Notes under the pieces: generated by a model
Seen by the model: only the letters and a program-made list of their open reading frames with translations
Databases searched by the model: none
Told to the model about the DNA's origin: nothing
Origin: Flavisolibacter nicotianae
Lineage (GTDB): Bacteria; Bacteroidota; Bacteroidia; Chitinophagales; Chitinophagaceae
DNA length: 64,000 nt
Direction of reading: 5' to 3'
Assembly (NCBI RefSeq): GCF_003628535.1
Contig: NZ_RBCI01000001.1
Location: 1,041,827-1,105,826, forward strand
In this document: piece after piece, positions 60,340 through 64,000 of the stretch
Numbering within the stretch: the first letter of the stretch is position 1
Layout of the letters: every line of letters begins with the position of its first letter
Made by a program: the position numbers and the translations under genes

Positions 60340-60492
60340 TTATTGTTTGTTGTCGTTCAACAATTCTTCGTAGGTCTCAACGCTAAGCTCGGCAAAGCGC
60401 CAGAGCAGCTCACTGATCATCTTCACTTCTTCTTCTTTGTACTGTTCTTCACCCTCAGTGAGGATCTGCTTGCAGGTGTGGATGTCCAACAT
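60340..60492 (-). CDS. Small 50-residue protein upstream of the recombinase
   Basis: The frame begins MLDIHTCKQILTEGEEQYKE and ends ETYEELLNDNKQ. It is acidic and helical, with good coding character, and lies 30 bases before the recombinase start on the same strand. GGAGG lies about 20 bases upstream of its ATG. No family recognised; it may be a recombination directionality or accessory protein of the element. Confidence 0.65.
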   Translation of the reverse strand: MLDIHTCKQILTEGEEQYKEEEVKMISELLWRFAELSVETYEELLNDNKQ

Positions 60493-60582
60493 CTTGGTCG
60501 ACGGTTGTGCAGGCAATCCTCCGTGTAAGGTAAGCTGCGGGTGCGACCATCACACCTGATGGGTTCAGGGTGGTTGTTGTTT

Positions 60583-61500
60583 TCATTTGATCTTTTTTTG
60601 TTTTTTCACCGAAACCGGCTTTCCGTTCTGTGTCACGATGGTAATGGTTTCATAACTGCCGGCGGCAATGATCTCCGAAAGACGGGCCTCCAGCTGCACT
60701 TTCTTTTTTTTGGTGACCTCCATGTGCTCTACATGGCCGTCACCGCTAAACTTGACTGTAATGGCGTCTGGCTTTTCGTTGCGGATGGTTTGGATAATCT
60801 TCCATTCGTCCTTTGAGAACACCGCCTCCTTTAACGAATCCTGGATGTAGTCTTTGGAAAGAAAAAAGCCAATGACGCTGTTTAAGTGTACACTAAGATG
60901 AGGGGATTTGAAAAAGTCCAGAAACTCCTGATCGTTTTGTAAACCATTTTTGAATTCGTTTTCCAGGAGCAGGTGCATCTCGCCTTCTTTGTTCAGCAGG
61001 ACGAACAGGGAACGTTTGAGGTAAAGGGCACTGTTGATAAGGCTTAGCAAGTAGGTCGCCTGGTACTCGGTAAACGAGCGCTTGTTCTGCAGGGTAAAAT
61101 CAATCAGTGCCTTGACACCGTCGGGCGCCACCCCGGACTGCAGCAGGACCGCTTCCATGGCGCTTCTGTTTTCCTGTAGTTTCTGGTATAGAAATTCCGC
61201 GTCAGTCTTTGCCAGCAGGTCCTGCTTTAATTTAAACAGCTGACGTTTGCTCACACCCAGATCCCGAAATTCCTTGACAAGGCCCAGCCATACCAGGTCG
61301 TGAAAAGAAAACCGGTGATGGCCGGGGTTTTCCTCCGGCAGCAGGCTTTCTTCGCCTTCCGACCAGTAGTTCAGGGTACGTGAATGGTTGTTGATGTAGG
61401 CGAGGGCTTCGCTGGTGTAATCTTTTTGGGTCAGTATCCAGGCAATCTCCACCACCTTTTCATCCGGGTCAGGCAAGTCAATCTTCGGTACCTTTTGCAT
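60583..61500 (-). CDS. MerR-like helix-turn-helix regulator of the integrative element
   Basis: A 305-residue protein. Residues ~40-95 look like a MerR-type winged helix (RTLNYWSEGEESLLPEENPG followed by HHRFSFHDLVWLGLVKEFRD and GVSKRQL). The rest is helical with a C-terminal basic tail (KPVSVKKQKKIK). It is divergent from the gene at 61687, with inverted repeats in the shared promoter region that could be its operator. Probably the control gene of the element. There is no known ligand domain. Confidence 0.72.
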   Translation of the reverse strand: MQKVPKIDLPDPDEKVVEIAWILTQKDYTSEALAYINNHSRTLNYWSEGEESLLPEENPGHHRFSFHDLVWLGLVKEFRDLGVSKRQLFKLKQDLLAKTDAEFLYQKLQENRSAMEAVLLQSGVAPDGVKALIDFTLQNKRSFTEYQATYLLSLINSALYLKRSLFVLLNKEGEMHLLLENEFKNGLQNDQEFLDFFKSPHLSVHLNSVIGFFLSKDYIQDSLKEAVFSKDEWKIIQTIRNEKPDAITVKFSGDGHVEHMEVTKKKKVQLEARLSEIIAAGSYETITIVTQNGKPVSVKKQKKIK

Positions 61501-61517
61501 TTATTTTCACTTTTCGT

Positions 61518-61561
61518 GAATATAAGAAAATTATTTACACAAGCGTAAAATTTGTATATTC
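61518..61561. promoter_or_regulatory. Dyad-rich divergent promoter region of the element
   Basis: GAATATA (61518-61524) is inverted at 61555-61561, and inside it TTTAC (61534-61538) is inverted as GTAAA (61545-61549). It lies just upstream of the MerR-like gene (minus) and 126 bases before the gene at 61687 (plus). Likely operator(s); binding by the MerR-like protein is inferred. Confidence 0.5.
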
Positions 61562-61686
61562 GGGAAGCACAGGTCAATCCATGTTCGTTCAGCGGAAGAA
61601 TAGCGGAGACTTGGCAGCAGTGGCAACGCTGATGCGCAGCCTGAACACAAAAACAACAAGCATTCATTCTACTAAATTCCTCAGTC

Positions 61687-62229
61687 ATGAGACAAAGCCT
61701 AAAACAACACGCGAAAACCTGCCAGTGGTGTAAGCAAGCGTTCATTGCCCAGCGGAGCGATGCAAGGTTCTGTACCAGCTCCTGCCGCTCTTATGCGTAC
61801 CGCCGTGGTGGTGAAGTCAGTTCCAGTGTGGAAGATGTTAGCGTTGCGGCAGCCAGTGAGGAAGCAGTGGCAGCAAACCATCATGCGGCAATCATCCATA
61901 AAGTTGTCCTGGAACCACAGAAACGACACGGCTCGTATCCAAAGCCCGGCCGCATCGAAGAGACGATCCGGCGCAGGCAGATCCTCCAAGACAATCCCTG
62001 GCAGTACGGGCCGCCCGGTGAATATGTGAACAGCCCGTACAGCATACTATCTTTTGACGATGAAGTAGCGCGTCAACTTTATGTCACGGTATATCGACGG
62101 GAATTTGAAGACGACAGCCCTCTTCATGTAAAGGACAAAAAGCTGTTTCTACCCACTGCAGATCTACACCACCTACTGGGTGGCGCAATTCAGCGTTACT
62201 ATTTCCAATCGAAATTGTTTGTTTATTAA
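61687..62229 (+). CDS. Element protein with N-terminal zinc-finger-like motif
   Basis: A 180-residue protein. Residues ~8-35 have a four-Cys pattern (CQWCKQAF ... RFCTSSCRSYAYRRG), typical of a small zinc finger in DNA-binding or recombination-associated proteins. The C-terminal part (NPWQYGPPGEYVNSPYSILS, then FDDEVARQLYVTVYRREFED) has no family I know. It is divergent from the MerR-like gene, so is probably under its control. Confidence 0.65.
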   Translation: MRQSLKQHAKTCQWCKQAFIAQRSDARFCTSSCRSYAYRRGGEVSSSVEDVSVAAASEEAVAANHHAAIIHKVVLEPQKRHGSYPKPGRIEETIRRRQILQDNPWQYGPPGEYVNSPYSILSFDDEVARQLYVTVYRREFEDDSPLHVKDKKLFLPTADLHHLLGGAIQRYYFQSKLFVY

Positions 62230-62980
62230 AAGGGGAAGGGAGCAGGTAAAAGGCGATGCACCAAAAATAAACCAGGGATAAAATCGCACTTCTGGTCCCG
62301 CAACTGCAGCGCCTGGATTGGAAAGGGAATAAAGATCTTATTGCCGTTGTTATTTTGTTGTCTTCAGTCTTCAGTGTTCTTTTTAGTTGTGATTTATTTG
62401 TTTTTAGTACTTTTTATCTCAGTTAACTCACAATGATCCGTTATTGAATTTCCTCTTTATTGGAATTAGCATTCTGAAAATTCATTCATCTTCTCCAAGT
62501 AAAGCGTTTTTCTTTCTTTTTTTACAATACACCAAATGCAGGCAGGTATTTCTGGTTTCAAAAGCAAAGCTGGTACCGCTTTGTTAACACAATCGGGTAG
62601 TGAATAAACGTTTATGATGGCAGATGGCAAGCGCGAGTGAAATCGGGATTTCTTTTGCGTGTTTGCAAAATGATCCCCAAAAATCGGTGCTGGATTTTCG
62701 GTCGTTCATCCATTCCATTTTCGGGAATTTATCCGATTTATGAGATTTTGTGCCATGCATTTTTTGATCAAGTGCGTTGCAAACCGTTAGAAAAATAATC
62801 GTTTATTTTTCGGAAATAATGATAAAAGCACAATTTACTGTTTGTCGTCAGTTTTGGGGAATTTCCCCATTTTGCCGGTGTAACGATGTAAAATTAAAAA
62901 CTGTTCAGTGAAGACCTCTGGTAGTAGTGATCGAATTTGTCAATGGTGTAGAATCGAGTAGAGGAAACACGCTGATTATT
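62230..62980. other. ~750-base A/T-rich non-coding stretch, probable element edge
   Basis: No credible gene on either strand. It is distinctly more A/T-rich than the chromosomal genes, with a short palindrome GGGGAATTTCCCC near 62857. I cannot find a second copy of the tRNA-Arg 3' end here, so the right attachment site is not identified. Confidence 0.5.
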
Positions 62981-63756
62981 CTATTGCAAGAGACGCATTA
63001 ATTCAAAGCCTTTCTTGAAAACGACAGGGCATTCAGCCTTGGAATTCAAACTGGCAAAGGCGATAACCCGGGCACTGCTGAGGAGGGGTGGCCTTCCGAG
63101 GTACCTGGTGAAGAAAGAGCCTTGCCTTAGCTCACCTGCAATTGCCCTTGCCCGAGAGGGATGGGGGCATTCCCCAAAGGAGGTATTGACCTGGAGAGAT
63201 TGTTCAAAGGTAGCAACGGCATCCGCCAGGTGTTCAAAAGCCAGGTCGGTGTTGTTCGCTTCGCCATAGATTTTTTTGTAAAGTGGATAGTAATTGGCGC
63301 TGCGCAGTTTGGCAATCACCATGGCGGCATCGGCGTTGTTCATTTCCAACTTGTTGAGAAAAGGCTTTTTTGCCTGCTCCTGCAGCGAGTTTACTATTCC
63401 ATCTAAAAAAGAATCCGCCCACATAAACCGAATCGATGGTATCAAAATGAAAAAAACGGGGCGAAAGAACTGTATGTAATAGAGGGGCAATTGCGATTGT
63501 TGAGTAGGCCTGAAACCGCCTCTTGAGAAGTAATGCCGTGTGCAGGATCGCTGAACGCCGCTTCGGGACTGTGACAAGAAGCACGTGACTGTCCAATGGG
63601 GTTGGAAAGGTTTTTATCAAAGAAGAGTTGCCTTCCCAACTGCACTTTATCAACTGGGATAACCGTAATCACGTCGCTGTCTTTTGAACAGGCAGTCAGG
63701 ATAGCAATACTGGTAATGATAGCTGAAAGAATAAGCAGCGTCTTTTTGTTTTGCAT
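62981..63756 (-). pseudogene. Decayed di-haem cytochrome c peroxidase (MauG-like)
   Basis: The N-terminus at 63756 is a lipoprotein signal (LSAIITSIAILTACSKDSD) followed by VQLGRQLFFDKNLSNPIGQS, then RASCHSPEAAFSDPAHG. The haem CxxCH is damaged: CGT (Arg) replaces the first Cys codon. The frame then breaks at a run of seven T (63450-63456; needs six) and again at a run of six T (63405-63410; needs five). Peroxidase sequence continues in each new frame (FFHFDTIDSVYVGGFF, then DGIVNSLQEQAKKPFLNKLE and MNNADAAMVIAKLRSANYYP). The 3' part after SLQVNTSFGECPH is unlike the family and the gene stops early. It lies 3 bases after the TonB receptor gene. Confidence 0.85.
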
Positions 63757-63759
63757 GAA

Positions 63760-64000
63760 TTAGAGTTTTACAGATAATCCAATATAGACACTTCTGCCTA
63801 CGGCAGGGATAATGCCCGGACCGGGATACTCGTCGGTTCTTCGGGTGAAGTAGGCCTTACCGGCCAGGTTGTTGATACCGGCTTTGAGTTGATAGTTGCC
63901 TGTTTTGTACGTGGCACTAACATCCAGGACGCTGTACGCCGGGATGTAGCCTGCTACCGGGTCGCTACTGGTGCGGGCATTGGTGGCATCGCCAAAGGCA
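63760..64000 (-). CDS. TonB-dependent receptor, C-terminal end (partial, runs off the window)
   Basis: The minus strand from 64000 to the TAA at 63760-63762 encodes the last ~79 residues of an outer-membrane receptor: YIPAYSVLDVSATYKTGNYQ, then LKAGINNLAGKAYFTRRTDE and YPGPGIIPAVGRSVYIGLSV ending KL. This is the terminal barrel of the siderophore/metal FecA-like type. The peroxidase pseudogene begins 3 bases downstream, so the two formed an operon, a pairing fitting iron uptake. Confidence 0.85.
   Translation of the reverse strand, partial: AFGDATNARTSSDPVAGYIPAYSVLDVSATYKTGNYQLKAGINNLAGKAYFTRRTDEYPGPGIIPAVGRSVYIGLSVKL

Larger units (their letters stand above)
58759..62980. mobile_element. 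Probable integrative element at tRNA-Arg(CCT)
   Basis: The left edge is at the tRNA gene, where the recombinase reads into the tRNA antisense. Genes inside are the serine recombinase, a 50-residue accessory protein, a MerR-like regulator and a zinc-finger-like protein, followed by A/T-rich DNA. The right edge is a guess, placed where a truncated chromosomal pseudogene begins. A larger element extending past the window is possible. Confidence 0.45.

Noticed and set aside
63140..63185. Possible fifth copy of the G/C-rich repeat inside the peroxidase pseudogene
   Set aside because: It has GAGAGGGATGGGGGC-like runs, but similarity to the other copies is too weak to claim by eye.

Overview
The window looks like a chromosome segment of a Bacteroidota species, most likely family Chitinophagaceae. 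Signs are: type IX secretion (T9SS) C-terminal sorting domains on three large secreted proteins; Oar/SusC-type TonB-dependent receptors; an ECF sigma factor paired with a membrane anti-sigma-like protein; several exact TAnnTTTG promoter boxes (the Bacteroidota -7 element); few good Shine-Dalgarno sequences; and an F-type ATP synthase locus in the order atpB-E-F-H ... atpA.

Layout. 0-4 kb: two M16 peptidase subunits with an AAA ATPase between them. 4-9 kb: DinB-like protein, WYL regulator, sigma/anti-sigma operon, ahpC-ahpD. 9-12 kb: an MlaE-MlaF-MlaD lipid transport operon. 12-18 kb: transketolase C-terminal half, galE, a PiT phosphate transporter with an inserted PDZ-like domain plus its DUF47 partner, and a GDPD lipoprotein. 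18-29 kb: two small proteins, an Oar-like TonB receptor, a PhoR/PhoB-like two-component pair, a secreted protein with a caspase/CHAT-like His/Cys motif, and an ABC exporter.

29.2-36.2 kb is the most notable region: six co-directional genes that read as an undescribed RiPP (lanthipeptide-type) system. They encode a stand-alone protease-prodomain-like protein, a subtilase without a signal peptide, a 494-residue Cys/Thr/Tyr/Gly-rich protein built from three modules (the presumed substrate), an APH-fold kinase, a HopA1-family lyase and a LanC-like cyclase with intact zinc ligands. Kinase plus HopA1 lyase is the dehydration chemistry known from class V lanthipeptides and thioviridamide-type pathways. 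Here it is combined with a LanC and a very large multi-module substrate.

36.3-45.1 kb: the ATP synthase genes, interrupted by a large M4 metalloprotease and lacking atpG. 45.8-50.8 kb: two T9SS cargo proteins. 51-53.3 kb: an APH-RapZ fusion followed by a MurU-like nucleotidyltransferase, a probable amino-sugar/MurNAc salvage pair. 53.4-58.6 kb: M1 aminopeptidase, coiled-coil protein, pyrH, SRPBCC and TPR proteins. 58.7 kb to the end: tRNA-Arg(CCT) with a large serine recombinase whose last codons are the antisense of the tRNA, followed by a MerR-like regulator and a zinc-finger-like protein (probable integrative element). Beyond it lie a decayed di-haem peroxidase pseudogene and the C-terminus of a TonB receptor.

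Intergenic spaces carry several classes of palindromic or low-complexity repeats (G/C-rich repeats in inverted pairs, a 27-bp near-perfect inverted repeat, a shared 15-mer) and many clear intrinsic terminators. No CRISPR array, rRNA or recognisable riboswitch was seen.
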